In this document: positions 1 through 12,300 of the stretch, one piece after another
How positions within the stretch are numbered: the first letter of the stretch is position 1
How the letters are laid out: each line of letters opens with the position of its first letter
DNA from: Dermatemys mawii
Lineage: Eukaryota; Chordata; Testudines; Dermatemydidae
Direction of reading: 5' to 3'
DNA: 64,000 bases
NCBI GenBank assembly: GCA_007922305.1
Contig: ML677343.1
Location: 32,139,681 to 32,203,680 of the forward strand
Made by a program: the position numbers and the translations under genes
The notes under the pieces: model-generated
Told to the model about the DNA's origin: nothing
The model's database searches: none
The model's input: the letters and a program-made list of their open reading frames with translations, nothing else

Positions 1-67
1 TGTATAGGCTCCTATTACCCCCCCCACCCCGTCCCGATTTTTCACATTTGCTATCTGGTCACCCTAG
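1..67 (-). mobile_element. MITE end, cut by the window edge
   Basis: Same family as the element at 2104-2229, shown by ctcctattacccccc, gtcccgatttttcaca and the terminal tctggtcaccctag. Only one end is in the window. It lies in intron 36. Confidence 0.8.
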
Positions 68-194
68 AGCACATCCCCGTGAGCAGGTGGCGGCTGCAGG
101 CTTCGGAGGCTAGATTCTTCCGACCGTGCTAATTTGCATGGCTTTCCCACAATGCTTTGCATGGGCCCGGCTCTCACTCTGAGCCTTCCACTAC

Positions 195-398
195 CTGTTG
201 GAGAGCAGCTCGCTGGCCGTCCGGGTCCGGTGCCTGGGATACACCACGAGCTCCTGAGACCCCTGGATCCGCTCCATGTCCTCCTGGGAGCCTACGGCCA
301 CTATCTGCTCCTCGCTGTAGTAGCCGGTTGTCAAGGGGGAGGTGGTGTCATCGGTGCCCTCAGCCCCACTGCTGAGAAGGTCTCCTCTTTCGCACCCA
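195..398 (-). CDS. PIEZO1: PIEZO1 exon 36
   Basis: 204 nt, takes 2 nt from exon 35 and leaves 2. Encodes GCERGDLLSS, then TDDTTSPLTTGYYSEEQ, ending TASELLSN; the human counterpart has SSGLGAEEPLSS...TDDMGSPLSTGYHTR...TASELLLDR. It is cytosolic loop before the next membrane repeat. Donor is gtagtg. The acceptor at 398 follows a pyrimidine-rich tract; in-frame alternatives at 371 and 368 also end in AG. This is the last exon in the window; 1-194 is intron 36 with a MITE end. Confidence 0.85.
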
Positions 399-3300
399 CT
401 GGGAGGGCAACGGGCACAGGGTCAGGCTCCCTCTGGCTGTCACTGCTGCCCCCCAGCCTGGGCGAAGGTGGGGTTCAGAGACGGGCATGGCAGGGTTGGC
501 ATGGCTGGGGGAGAGCTGTAGCGTTGCCCCCTGTGGCCGTGCAGCAGCAGCACAGGTGGCAGGAGGGGAGGGATCACGGGGGGGGGGCAGAGAGGTGGCA
601 GGAGAGGGCACCAGGCTGCAGAGAAGAAAGCAGAGTAACTCGGCTCTGGGCCCAGCTGCCCCTGCCGAGGCCCACTAGGCCATCTATGCACCTGCCTTGA
701 AGCCAGGTTGTTGTGAGCATCCACGGAGGCGGCTGCCTGCAGGCCCATCTCGTCGCCCGGCGCTGGCTGGTACAGGTCATCCAGGACCCCGCTGTGCACC
801 TCGTCTCCCTGCCAGGGGGAACAGCGGCGTCACCCAGCGCCCCTTGGCCTGGCGCCTGCAGCGCTTCCCCACCCCCGCCCCGCCCACACCTACCTGGCAC
901 AGCTTCTGGGTGAGGACGTATCTCTCCACCCACAGGATGGTGGACATGTCCCTGTGCTCCCTGGTGAAGGCGCGGAGCCACTGGGTGAGCCCGTCCACCG
1001 TGGCCTGGCACAGCACCCACAGGAAACGCACCATGTTCAGCGCCCGCTGCACCATGTTGCTCCTCTCTGCAGGGAGGGGGAGGGGGAAGCTGCTTTCCGG
1101 AGCCGCGGCACCCCGCTTGGGAGGGGCCCCCGGCTACCCCGAGGTCAGGGAGGACCCGGGCTGGTCTCCCCCATCTGGGAGGGCAGGGTAGGTCGTCCCC
1201 ATTGGGAGCGCGCTCTGGCAGATCCCACTCTCAGTGACGGGGGCAGGGAGTGGGGCCTGGCACCAGGGGGCAGTCAGGGCTAGGGGATGCCCGTGCCATG
1301 GGGGATGTGAACCCCCAGCTCTCCCCATCTCCCACCTGTGTCCTCCTCCTCTTGGTCCTCCTCCTCTTCCGGTGCCTCGGCCTCACAGACGGCTTCTTCT
1401 CCGCCGTCCCCTGCAAGGCAGGGCGGGTTACGCCCCCGAAAGCGGCTGCCCGCCCTCCCACTGCCTCCAGACGGTCACACTCAGCCTCCATGGGGCTCGC
1501 CGTCCTCTCCCCCTCGGGCTGGCCCACGACAAGGCTCCTATGGGGCCCATGGGCATGGGGGCAGGGTCCCTCTCCAACAAGGATTACCACATCCCTCCGG
1601 GGAAGGGAATGGGGCCCCAGAGAGGAGCAGGGATGGACGGGGAGGGGAATGGAGCCATTGGGATGAGGGGGAAGGACACCTCTTCTCCACGTGGGGCCGG
1701 CATGCTGCCGGCCTCCCCAGTGCGACGCCCCCTCCCTCCTGCTCTCCCCTCCCAGGGACAGGACATGCTGTGAGCCCAGAGGGCTCCCTGCCCCCAGCTC
1801 TCTCCGCCAGGGCGAGCCAGGCAGGGGGCAGAGGAGGGCGAGCCAGTCCCACCTGCTGGCGCCTCGGCGTCCTCCTGCTCCTGCTCCTGCTGCTGACGCT
1901 CCTTCAGTGCAGTCTTGGTATTGGTCACCCAGGCCTGATACGCCAGCTGGAGCCGAGAGACAAGGGGCAGAGCTCGATGTCCGGCCTGCCCAGGACCAAC
2001 CTGCCCCGCTGCCCCTCCTGGGGGGCAGAAGGCAGGCGGGCAGCTGGGGGGCAGTTCCTGCCCAGATCCGAACTTCCCAGACGGTTGTGCCAAAATATCA
2101 CCTCTAGCGTGACCAGACAGCAAGTGTGAAAAATCGGGACAGGAAGTGGGGGGTAATAGGAGCCTATCTAAGAAAAAGATCCCAAAATTGGGACTGTCCC
2201 TTTAAAATGGGGACATCTGGTCACCCTAGGCTCCACAAACTATCCAGGGTGTCTGCAAACCTGTCTGGCACTGGAGTCTGGTCCCGTCTATCCCCGGGGA
2301 CGGCATGGCCACGGTGACCCACCACCAAGGGAGCCCGGGGGCCATCCCCACCGCCTGGCCGAGGCGGGTGAAAGCGGATGCGGGACGCAGACGGACAGGC
2401 ACGGAGGAGAGAGCTGGACAGAAGAGAGACAGATGGATAAGGACAGGGAGAGGTGGACAAATGCGGACACCCTGCCGTGGCTGGGCTGCCCATACCTGGA
2501 ACGCACTCTGCTTGGCTGGCTTCGGCTCCTCCAAGCCGGCCTCCTCCTCCTCCTCGCTGTCCGACTCGAAGAGGAAATACTCACCCGAGTGCAGCACTGT
2601 GGGGAGCCGGGGGGAGACAACACACAACAGCCAGCGTCATGGGGGACCCGCAGAGGAATCAGCTGGGGAGGGAAGGTCCCTGCCCCCACCCCCATGACTC
2701 CTGGCGGGGGAGGAACGGCACCAACTAAGCCCCACAGCACTGACGGCTCCGTGGGGCTTTGACCAACACAGCCCAGGATAAGGGGAAGTCAGGTTATGGC
2801 CCTGGAGGCCGCACTGAGTATGGCAAATCTCAGGGCACCGTCAGTTCAACCCAGAGAGCCATCACTTACCCTCAGGCACGGTGCTCCCCCGGTGGGCTTC
2901 CCGCGGACTCCACTCTCGTTGTGCATGAGACCCGAGCCCGTGCGGGAGGCCCTGCCTATGTCCTTGCACCCCCAACCTCCCTCGGGACCCCAGAGGAGCA
3001 GCGGGGAAAGCGGGCAGGGCGTGGAAGCAACCTGGACATCCCAGCTCAAGGAACCATCTTCTCTGGGCGGCTGCCCAGCCGGCTCCCACTCCTGATGGCT
3101 GCCAAGCGTGGGGGTGGGTAGGAATTCACCTGGACGGCCCTGCCAAAATGGGCCCCTGACCCGGACGCCTCTGGCAACGAGCAGCGTCTTGGAGGGGGCA
3201 AGACGGAGCTCTGCGGGGCTGCCCTGCCTTTGAGAAACAGGGACTTTCTTCAGGTGGGCCCCAGAGGCTGCTTCAGCTCCAGCGGAACGAGCGGGACCAT

Positions 3301-6300
3301 GGCGTGGAGAATTCAACGTGCCTAGCTCCTACCATGTCTTCACCCGTGGAGAACCGCTGGGGAGGTGCCCGCGGCACCTGATCTCGCTCAACAAAAGCCA
3401 CGCACAGCGTGGAGGTGTCCCAGAATTATCCTCGCCAAGCACCCTGTGAGGTCTCTTCCTGCTACCTCTCATGGGCCCGCCGTGGGACGAAGTAAAGTCC
3501 TCTTCCTCCTCCTATGCTGGAAGCACTGCTCTTGGACTCCCATGAGGAGCAAGAGGACATTACTTTCTCCTCAGGAGGGACCCTTCTATCAGGCCCCGAT
3601 GGAGGAGAGGACAATACAAGGGACACCTCCCTTGTCCTGGCATTTCCACATCTCCAAAGCTGATAGTTTGGATAGGCAGCCTCGGAGGGAGAGGTGCTGC
3701 TACTTGGCCCATAGATCAATCACTCAGCACCAGCTCTGGTTTAGGTGCAAGGCCCCACACACAGTTCCCAAGCAGTCAGGACAGGGCTGGATGGCCCACT
3801 GGTCCGAGGACCGTGTGACACCACTGTGCTCTTGGAGGTCAGTCCCGAGGCACCAGACGGGGGGGTTTCAGCCTCGGGCCTTTGCACGTGGAGCCTGAAA
3901 TGAATCACTGGTCTGTCGTTTTGCGGTTCAATCTGCTGGCCCCGGAGACGGCGCCCGCGCCTTGGCTCCACCCTGGAGCAACGCTGCTTCCAGTCCCGGT
4001 CCCAGGACCCCGACGCTGGGGTGGCAGTGGGCAAACGGCTTTGAGCAGGCGCAACCTGGGAGCTGGGCGTAGACTCCAGGCCCTGGCCGAGCCCCTCCTG
4101 TAGCCAGGGAGGCTGAATCCAATTTCTTGAGGTGGGACAGCTCCAGGCAGACGTCCCTGACGCCCTGCGCGCCTGGAGAAAGGGCGACGGGAGACACATC
4201 CCTCCGGGCCGCATCCCTCTCGTACGTGGGCCAAGCGCTGCCAGGGGGCATTGCGAACAGGCTTGGGAGTATGTCCCAGGGGAGCAGCCTTGACCCCCCA
4301 AGATTTTGCTTGTGCCACGTACCGAGAGTGGGGGACTGAGACAAACCTACCCACAGCTACTTTGCTCGACCTGGCGTGCAGAGGGATGGCGGACGCTGCG
4401 CTGGGCTGTCCTGCGGCCACAGGGGATCAGAAGGAACCGAGGGGCGGTTGGGTCGGCTCCGCACCCATGGGCGGAGGGTTGTAGGACACCTAGGGCATGG
4501 GCCAGAGAATCCGATCTCACGCACCCGCACACCGAGAGTGGAGTCCCCGAGGAGCCACCGAGTCCTCTGCTGGATGAGCCTTAGAACAGCTGCATCCCCG
4601 TCAGTCACCGACCAGCCCCAGAGCCCACGCCTAGCGCCCTGGGGCACGGCTCTCACAGAGCCCAAGGGCACCGCTCCGGCCAGGCACTTGGGATTTTCAG
4701 GAGCCAGGTGCCAGCTTGCACCAGTGACTCGCCCCAGGAGGAACCAGTGTGCATGAGCAGCCGAACGGTACCCGCCCCTGTAGGCAGGGGCCCAGACGAG
4801 TGCCCTGGGGCAGCTATTCCGCATGCTTAGCTCACGTAACCAAGCCCCGCCTAGGTTTAAGCCTGAAGCCTGGTTCCCAGGACCCTCTGCTCAGGGGGAG
4901 TCTGTCCCAGGACTCCAACGGGCCCCTCGGATTCGTTCCCGAGCCTCTCACCGATTAGTACCGACAAGCACAGAAACCCCAGGTTAGTACCCAGGGTGTG
5001 GGTGGGAAGCACGGGGGAGCCGGGCTCCGGGACAGGCCACCCCGCCAGCCCCGGTGCCAGCCACGAGGAAGGCACCGTTGGAGCTGCCACCCCAGGGCGG
5101 CAGAGGGGACGGGCGAGCCGGTAGGGGTTCGGCTTTGCCCCGCTGCAGCCCCCCGCAGGCGTGAATGACCCACCACCAGAAGGGTTAGAGCCGAGGGCAT
5201 CGCCTGGGTTAGTTGCTCCATGCTGGGGCCGGGGGAGTACCTGCGGCATGGTCTAACCAGGGCCGCCACCACCTCTTCCTCTGCCGGGAAGGGGCCTTCT
5301 CGCCAGTTGGCTCTGCGGAATGGGCACATCGGAGGGTGAGGAGCACGTCGGCTGCACCCCGCCACGCTGCCCCACGGCACCCGAGGCTGCAGCCCAGATC
5401 TCGGCATGGGCAAGGCGCACCAGGCGAGGTGACGGGTCATGCCCAGAACGCCCGGTGTGCCCGACCCAGCCCCTGAGGCTGCTGGGGGACGAGTGGGGTA
5501 GGGCCCAGAGGGGCAGGGAGAGAGGATCCCTACCCTGCTCACCCTCTTCACCCCACGGAGAGGTCGTGGAGTCGTGGCCCCAGCAGCTCCCAGGCCCGCC
5601 AAGGAACTAGCGCTGCTGTGGAGGCAGGAAACCAGCCAGACCCCGGGGGTGGCACCATCTGAGGGCAAACAACTTCGCTGCACCGATGAGGGAGGGTCTG
5701 GGGGAGAAGGGGGATGGATGTGGGGCTTCCCGGGGCCAGGGAACAACAGATACACTTGGGAGGGAGGGAGGGACAGACAGACAGTTCTGCTCAGCGTGGG
5801 CGGTAATGGGCTACCTGAGCTAAGGCTCGCCAGGGCACTGGGTATGGGCCACGCAGACCCACCCTGTGCATCCGGGTCCCCAAAAGCCCCTGCTTGTTCC
5901 CACCTGCCCCACAGCCCGTCCTACCCAGCCAGGCTCCCCTTGGGATACCAGCCTGGTGAAGGGGTGCACAGGACTCCCTGGGCTGTGGCAGCAGGAGCAA
6001 GCTCTGGGCTCAAGATGTTGCCAGTCCTATGGGGCCAGGCTGTGCGCCCCACCCCCGGCCCACCCGGCCACTCTCACCTGGCTGGTCCTGGTCCTGGTCC
6101 TGGTCCAGGGCCTCGGCGGAGTCGCTGGGGCGTTGCCCCAGGTGATATTTCTCCTGCTTTGCCCGGATCCTCTCCATCCTGCAATCACAAAGACAGAGCA
6201 GCTGGGGGCGTCATCGCTGCCGGTCCCCTGGCTCCGGCCGTCTCTGATCACAGCCCGGGGGCGGATCCCCCACTGCCCGCGGTGGAGTCCCCCAGCATGC

Positions 6301-9300
6301 AGGGTACAGGAGACCTTCTCCTTGCCCAGTTCCTCCCCTACCCCCAGCTAGGGGGTCCATCTCCCGCCCCCGCCCCCGGAGCCAGGCGGCCAGCCTCTGC
6401 TCCCCAGTTTGCAGAGGGGCCGTGGGCAGCAAGAACCCCCGGCCCGGGTCCCGCCCTCTCCCCACACTCACTGTCGCTTTAGCTGGGCCAGCGACTTCTC
6501 CTCGGCCTGCCGGTGGGAACTCATGCTCTTCAGTGTGCTGGCCTCGTACAGCGCGAATCCTCTGAGGAGACACCACGGGGGCAGTGAGCCAGGACACGTC
6601 CCCCCCCGACTCCCCGGCATGCCGCCCCCTGCCAGGGCACTCCGGGCATCTGCTCCAGAGCACGGTGAGACAACCTCTGCCCGCGGGGCACCGTGCCCAC
6701 AAGGAGCAGAGCACTGGCACCTCCCCCGTCCCCTGGGAGCCGAGCTCTCCAGCCCCTGCTGGCTTCTGGGAGGGGGGCCTCCGGCACCGGGGCCAGGGGA
6801 CCCACAGGAACTAGGACCTCCAGGACCTCCATGGGAGCTGTGGGAAATGTGGCCTCCAGCCTCTGCAGGGCGCACAAGCAGGACACGCCACCTCCGTGCC
6901 CAGGCCGGTTCTCAGAGCACAGGCTGGGCCGGTGGCAGAAGCGCTGGGGATCGTGTCCCCCTGCCCCTGCTGCGAGGGGGCTCCCAGCCTGCCCCCCCCA
7001 GCATGCATCCCCTGGGCGTGCCGCCCACACCTGGAGGCCTGCAAGGCCGAGGCCTGGAGCTCTGTCATGACGTGCAGGAAATAGTAACTGAGGAAGACTC
7101 TGCGCTGGAGGAGGAGGAAGAAGAAGCAGATGCTGTCCCAGATGATGCCAGCCTCCTCCACGGGCAGCAAGCAGTCCTGGTCCTTGCCCATCTCCTTGGC
7201 TGGCAAAGCAGAGAAAGGAGCATTCAGGGAGCGAGGCGGAGCCCAGCGACCGCAAGGCAAAACAGTAGCACGAGGCTGGGTCGGACTCCATCCCTGGCAC
7301 TAGGGCTACATCTACACAGCATGCTAACCAGGGCCTGACTCAGCTTTGAGTCCACACACGGATCTGCCTGGCTCGGGTCACGAGCCCTCAGGAACCAGGT
7401 CCTCAGACCCTGCTCGGGGGGAGAGTCACAGCCTGAGTCCTGTTGTGGTTCGGGGCCAAGCCCCGTCGCTGTGCAGTGTGGACGCAGCTCAAGTCGCAGA
7501 CCCGGCTCAGGAGGGCTGCGTAGCGCAGTGTAGATGTGCCAGCAGGGCTGCGAGACCCGGGTTCAGCACCTGTAAGCCCAGGTTTACAGTGCAGTGTGGA
7601 CACGAGGGCGGGCTAGAAAACCCCGAGTCTACAATGCAGTGTAGACACATCCTTGGAGACCCTGGGCCTCCGAATCTCTGGGACTCAGCCCCCACCTTGA
7701 GGGTATTGGGAGACCCCAGGCTCCTCCTCCCACAGCGCTGAGCCCCCCACAACACCCTCAGCCCCTCCCAGTCTCTTGCCACTGTGGGACCCCAGGCCTC
7801 AATGAGCCAGATCCTCACTGCCAGCTCCTGGTACTAGGATAGGCCCATGCTCCAGGCTCCTGGCATACAGCCGTGGGGTGTCAGAGAGCAGGGGGGCTAG
7901 TAGGAGGCTTCTACTCCCCCCCAGAGACACTGTCCAAGCCAACCCAGAGGCTGAGGTGTCTCTGGCCTTGCCCAGGGTGCCCGCGCAAACCCTGCCAGCA
8001 CAACCGGCCCACGGGCATACTGCCCGGCCGCCGGATACTCACGGTCATAGTAGCCCTTGACGGTACAGACCAGGCTGAAGAGCTGGATCACCCAGCAGAA
8101 GTTGCTCTGCATCTGCTGCACGAAGACGCAGGAGAGGAGCTGCCGGGACAGAGGGAGGGAGGGGGTCAGACCCCCCTGGCTGGGCACACAGGGCCCGTGG
8201 GACATTCGCCCCACCCCATCCCACGCTGCCCACTCGGGCCCCTGGCACGCTGCTCCTTTGTCTAAGGAAACGCCTGCCCAGCCCTGCCCGACAGCCCAGG
8301 CAAAAGGCCCCTACAGAGGAGTGGGCTCCCACGGGGGCACATGGACCAGGCCCAACCCATTGGCCCCAGGGCCACACGAGGCTCTGAATTCCGCCCCCCT
8401 CGCCCACCCAGCCCTGGGGGACGTCTCCACGGGGCCAGGGGAGCAGCCAGTGGGCAGATCACCAAGGAGGAAGGGTGCCAGCGAAAGGCACAGCGTGGAA
8501 CGGGGGCTGGCCCCAAAGGGGGTGCACTAAGGGGTGCTAAGAGGATGCTTCCTCAGGTTCTGGCAAACCCAGCCGTGCCCCTGCCCCCCAGGTCCTGCCA
8601 GGGCTCTGCCAGCCGTACCCGGTGCCCACTCCCGGCGGGGGCAGGTGCTCACCGACAGCATGTTCTTGGAGATGACGACGGTGACGTTGTAGAGGATCAG
8701 GCAGTCCCAGAGCACCAGCCGGGCCTTGGCCGGCTTGCGCAGCAGGGCCGTGCCGAAGAGCAGCAGGTAGAAGCAGGCCAGCAGGTAGCCCAGGCCGAAG
8801 ACGCTGATACGGGTGGCCCCGGTGACAAAGACCACAACCAGGACGAACCAGAAGAGGTAACGGAACACCACCACCTTCAGCATGTCCAGGTACGACCTGC
8901 AGCCGGGGCAGCCGGCTCAGCACCGCTGACAGCCCTGGAGCCGGGCGGCCCTCCCACCCTAGCCCTGCGGCACAGCGGGCAGCTCGGTCCCAGGCCGCCG
9001 GGGATCTAGGTGGCAGGACATCCCTTCCCCAAGGAGCGGAGCGAGAGGCCCCACGGGCCGCCAGATGATCTCCAGGCCTCACCCCCTCCCTGTGGGCCTG
9101 CTCCCCTGAGCCAGGGCCCCCCAGCCTGTGGATCCCCAGCCCCCCGACCACCGCCCTCCGACATGAGGGTGCTTTGGGACAGCCCCAGGTGAGCCGGGAG
9201 CCACCCAGGTCAGGCCCCGCTCCCAGCTCAGCCCCAGGGAGCCCCCTACCTGCAGTTGATGAAGTTGGGCACTGGGTTGGGTCTGCCCCTCGCTAGCTCC

Positions 9301-12300
9301 AGCTGGTCCGTGTTCTCCCCAGCTTCCCTCAGCCACTCCTCCGTCCGCTCGGCCGCGAAGACCTGCCACTGCTGGGAGGCGCAGAGCAAGAGCAGGAAGT
9401 CACCTGCGGGGAGAAGAGAGTCAAAGGGACCCCGCCATGCCACCACCATGGGCACCTCGGAGAATGAGCTGGGCAGACCCCAGCCATGCCCCTCCCCAAA
9501 GGGGGAAGACCCCAGCCAGGCCCCTCCTTCTCCCGCCCAAGGGGGCGGATCCTAGACAGGCCCCTCCTACAAGGAGGTGGGCTCCATCTGGGCCCCTCCC
9601 CCTGCCTGAGAGGCACAGCTGGTTCTCACTTCCATGGAAGCTGCTCCCCCTGACATGCCCAAGGGTGCTATGCACATGGTAAATACCCAGCTGGCTGGGT
9701 CATGGGGCTAATGGGTGAGGCTAGCAGACAAGCTCCTCTGGCTAGCACAGGGGCTATGCAGGGGGAGAGTCAGGCCTATGGGATTCCCCTGGGGAAGGAT
9801 GCTGGCAACCAAGACTCTGCTCCCAAGACCTGGAAGGAGGCATTTCTGAGGGAGGGAGCACACGCTGTCCGGGAGCCAGTGCACTGCTTTGTGGCTGGCT
9901 GCGCGGATGGACGGACGGACAGACGGGACGGAGGAGACCCCAGGCCCAGGAGGAGCAGGGTGCCATGGTGCGGCGTGGGCCGGGAGCCCCCCCAGGTTGA
10001 GGACGGGGACTCACTGATGAGGTTGGTGGAGTTGGGCACCATGTAGAAGTCGGGCAGGTACATCCACTTGATGAGAGCTGAGTTCATGGGGATGGAGTGG
10101 CTCCACCTCCAGGGATAGTCTGCCAAGGAAAGGAGAGGTCACTGGGGGAGGGGGGCCCCCGGGCCCTCACTATGCCCATATGTCTGCTCCCAGGCCTGCT
10201 ACAGAGATGGGGGTTCAATAACACATGAGTCTCAGTGCTCCCACCAGCTGCTCCCAAGACCCTGCCCATGCAGAGATCTGGGGGGCTGGGGATGGGAAAA
10301 AGGGGGTTCTTACCATGCAGAGATCTGCGGGGGGAAGGGGTCCCTGCCTGTGGAGAGGTGGGAGGGGGAAGGAAGGAGGTTCCTGCCCATGCAGAGATGC
10401 GGGGGAGGAAGAAAAGGGGGTTTTTACCCATGCAGAGATCTGGGGAGGGGGGTGTCTCTGTCTGTGCAGAGGTGAGGGGGAAGGAAGGGGGTCTCTGACT
10501 GTGCAGAGATTGAGCGGAGAGGAAGGAAAGGGGGTTCTTACCCATGCAGAGCGCTGGGAGGGGGTCCCTGCCTGTGGAGAGATGGCGGGGGGGAAGGAAA
10601 GGGTTTCCAGCCCATGCAGAGATTTAGGACCAGGGCTTCCAAGCATCCCTTGCTCTGCTGGTCCCAGCCCCTAGGCATTACCTATGCAGAGGGCGGGGGG
10701 GATGCCCACGCACAGCAGGTACTGGTAGAGCAGGAAGAGGGCCAGGAAGAGGCAGTACTTGGGCCAGAGCCTGGCGATGGCAGCGCGGCGCCGCCGGGTC
10801 AGGATGACGACCAGCCAGCAGCCGTGCAGGATCACCATGAAGTTCATGCGCTGCCCGATCACGGTCACCGTCATGAGGAAGCAGATCTGGGCGGGGCGAG
10901 ACGAGGGGCTGAGCTGCCGGCAGCCCCATGCCGGGCCCCTGGCTGGCGCTGCCCCCCACACACTGAGCCAGCCGAGGGCTAGAAGAACCAGGGTCCCCCC
11001 GGGCCTGCAGGGTCCCCCCTCTTGAACCAGCAGTGCCAGGGAATCTCCCTCCAGGGGAAGTTAATTCCCTACACCTGGCGCTGCCCGTTTCCAAAGGCAG
11101 GGTCTGGGGGGAGGAGGGGGTGGAGAGGGCATTGTGGCCTGCCCTGCCGGGGTCCTGCTCACGGGGCTGGGGAGCGCCCGGAGACCCGCCAGTCCCGGTG
11201 CCAGCCCCTGCCCATCTCACCTCCAGCCCAAACTTGTAGTAGAAGTAGTTGACGAAGTATTTGGCGCAGCTGAGCAGGCCCCGGTCCAGGTGCTCCCGTG
11301 ACCCCTCCTCGAAGAGCGTCTGGGTGGCGGGCGGCGCCAGCTGGTACTGCTTGCGGTAATACTCCTGGCGCCGGTACACGATAGCCTCGAAGACGAGCAG
11401 CATCAGCACCAGCAGGTGGTTCTGCAGGGGAACGGCCCGGGTGAGTCCCTGCCGGGCGAGGTCTCGGGGCATCGCCGGCGGAAGGCGAAGCAGCCACGTC
11501 CCAGCCCCCGGCTTGGGGTGGCAGAGAGGCAGGAGGGGTCGGCCTGCCCACGGCCACGTGGATTCACCGGGGCAGCCGGTTCCCATTCTCACAGTGGGTG
11601 AACGCAGCGGAGCTGGCGGGCGGCTGCCTCCAAGGGCTCAAATCCTGCCTTGGCCCCATGGGAGGCGCTGGGGGTCTCCCCCTCATGCCCGCTCTGTGGG
11701 CGTCCCCACCGGCAGCCCGGGCAGCGAGTCCAGCAGAGAACAGGGGGCTGTGCCCTCAAACCACCCACCTGGATGTAGCCCAGGCTGGGGAAGCCCTTGC
11801 GGATGCCGAACCAGTTGGCAGGGTCCACGGGGCCCCGGTAGAGCGTGGAGTTCCTCAGCTCCTCCTCCAGCAGGTTGGTGCCGTTCAGCTGAGGCTGCAG
11901 AGCAAACACACCAAGAGACGTCAGCTGCCAGGGGAGGGACCCAGCCCCCCAGCCGGGGGTCCCCACGATTCTCCATCGGAGGAGGGGCGGCAGACCCTCC
12001 AGCTGCCAATCCCTCCCACTGCCTGGCTGATGCCCTGCAGGGACGGGCGTGCCGGCGGCAGTTCCCGGGGGCAGGATGGAGGGAGCCCCTCCGATCTCCC
12101 AGAGCTGCCTGCTGCGGGAGCTCCCAGACCCCTCCGGGGTTCTGCCCCATCCCTGCCCCCCGCACCTCGGTGCAGTTGCTGGAGTACTCGTGCGGGTCGA
12201 CGGCCTTCAGCTGGTAGAGCATCTTGCAGACGATGATGATGCAGACCCAGATGGTGCAGAGGCAGGAGGCCATGTGGCGGAAGCGGGAGTAGGGCAGGGC

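Noticed and set aside
368..373. Acceptor at 371 or 368 as the main start of exon 36
   Set aside because: Poorer pyrimidine tract, and it would drop GCERGDLLSS, which aligns with human GLGAEEPLSS. Kept only as a possible minor site.
5261..5275. Alternative acceptor for exon 30 directly before RKRWWRPW (ggcag at 5275)
   Set aside because: It gives the wrong phase with exon 29; the acceptor ending at 5312 restores it and yields the expected 72 nt.
5574..6482. Long plus-strand open frame (about 300 codons) opposite PIEZO1 exon 29
   Set aside because: GC-rich antisense shadow crossing an exon and introns, Pro/Gly/Ala-rich, no family resemblance and no splice or start context.
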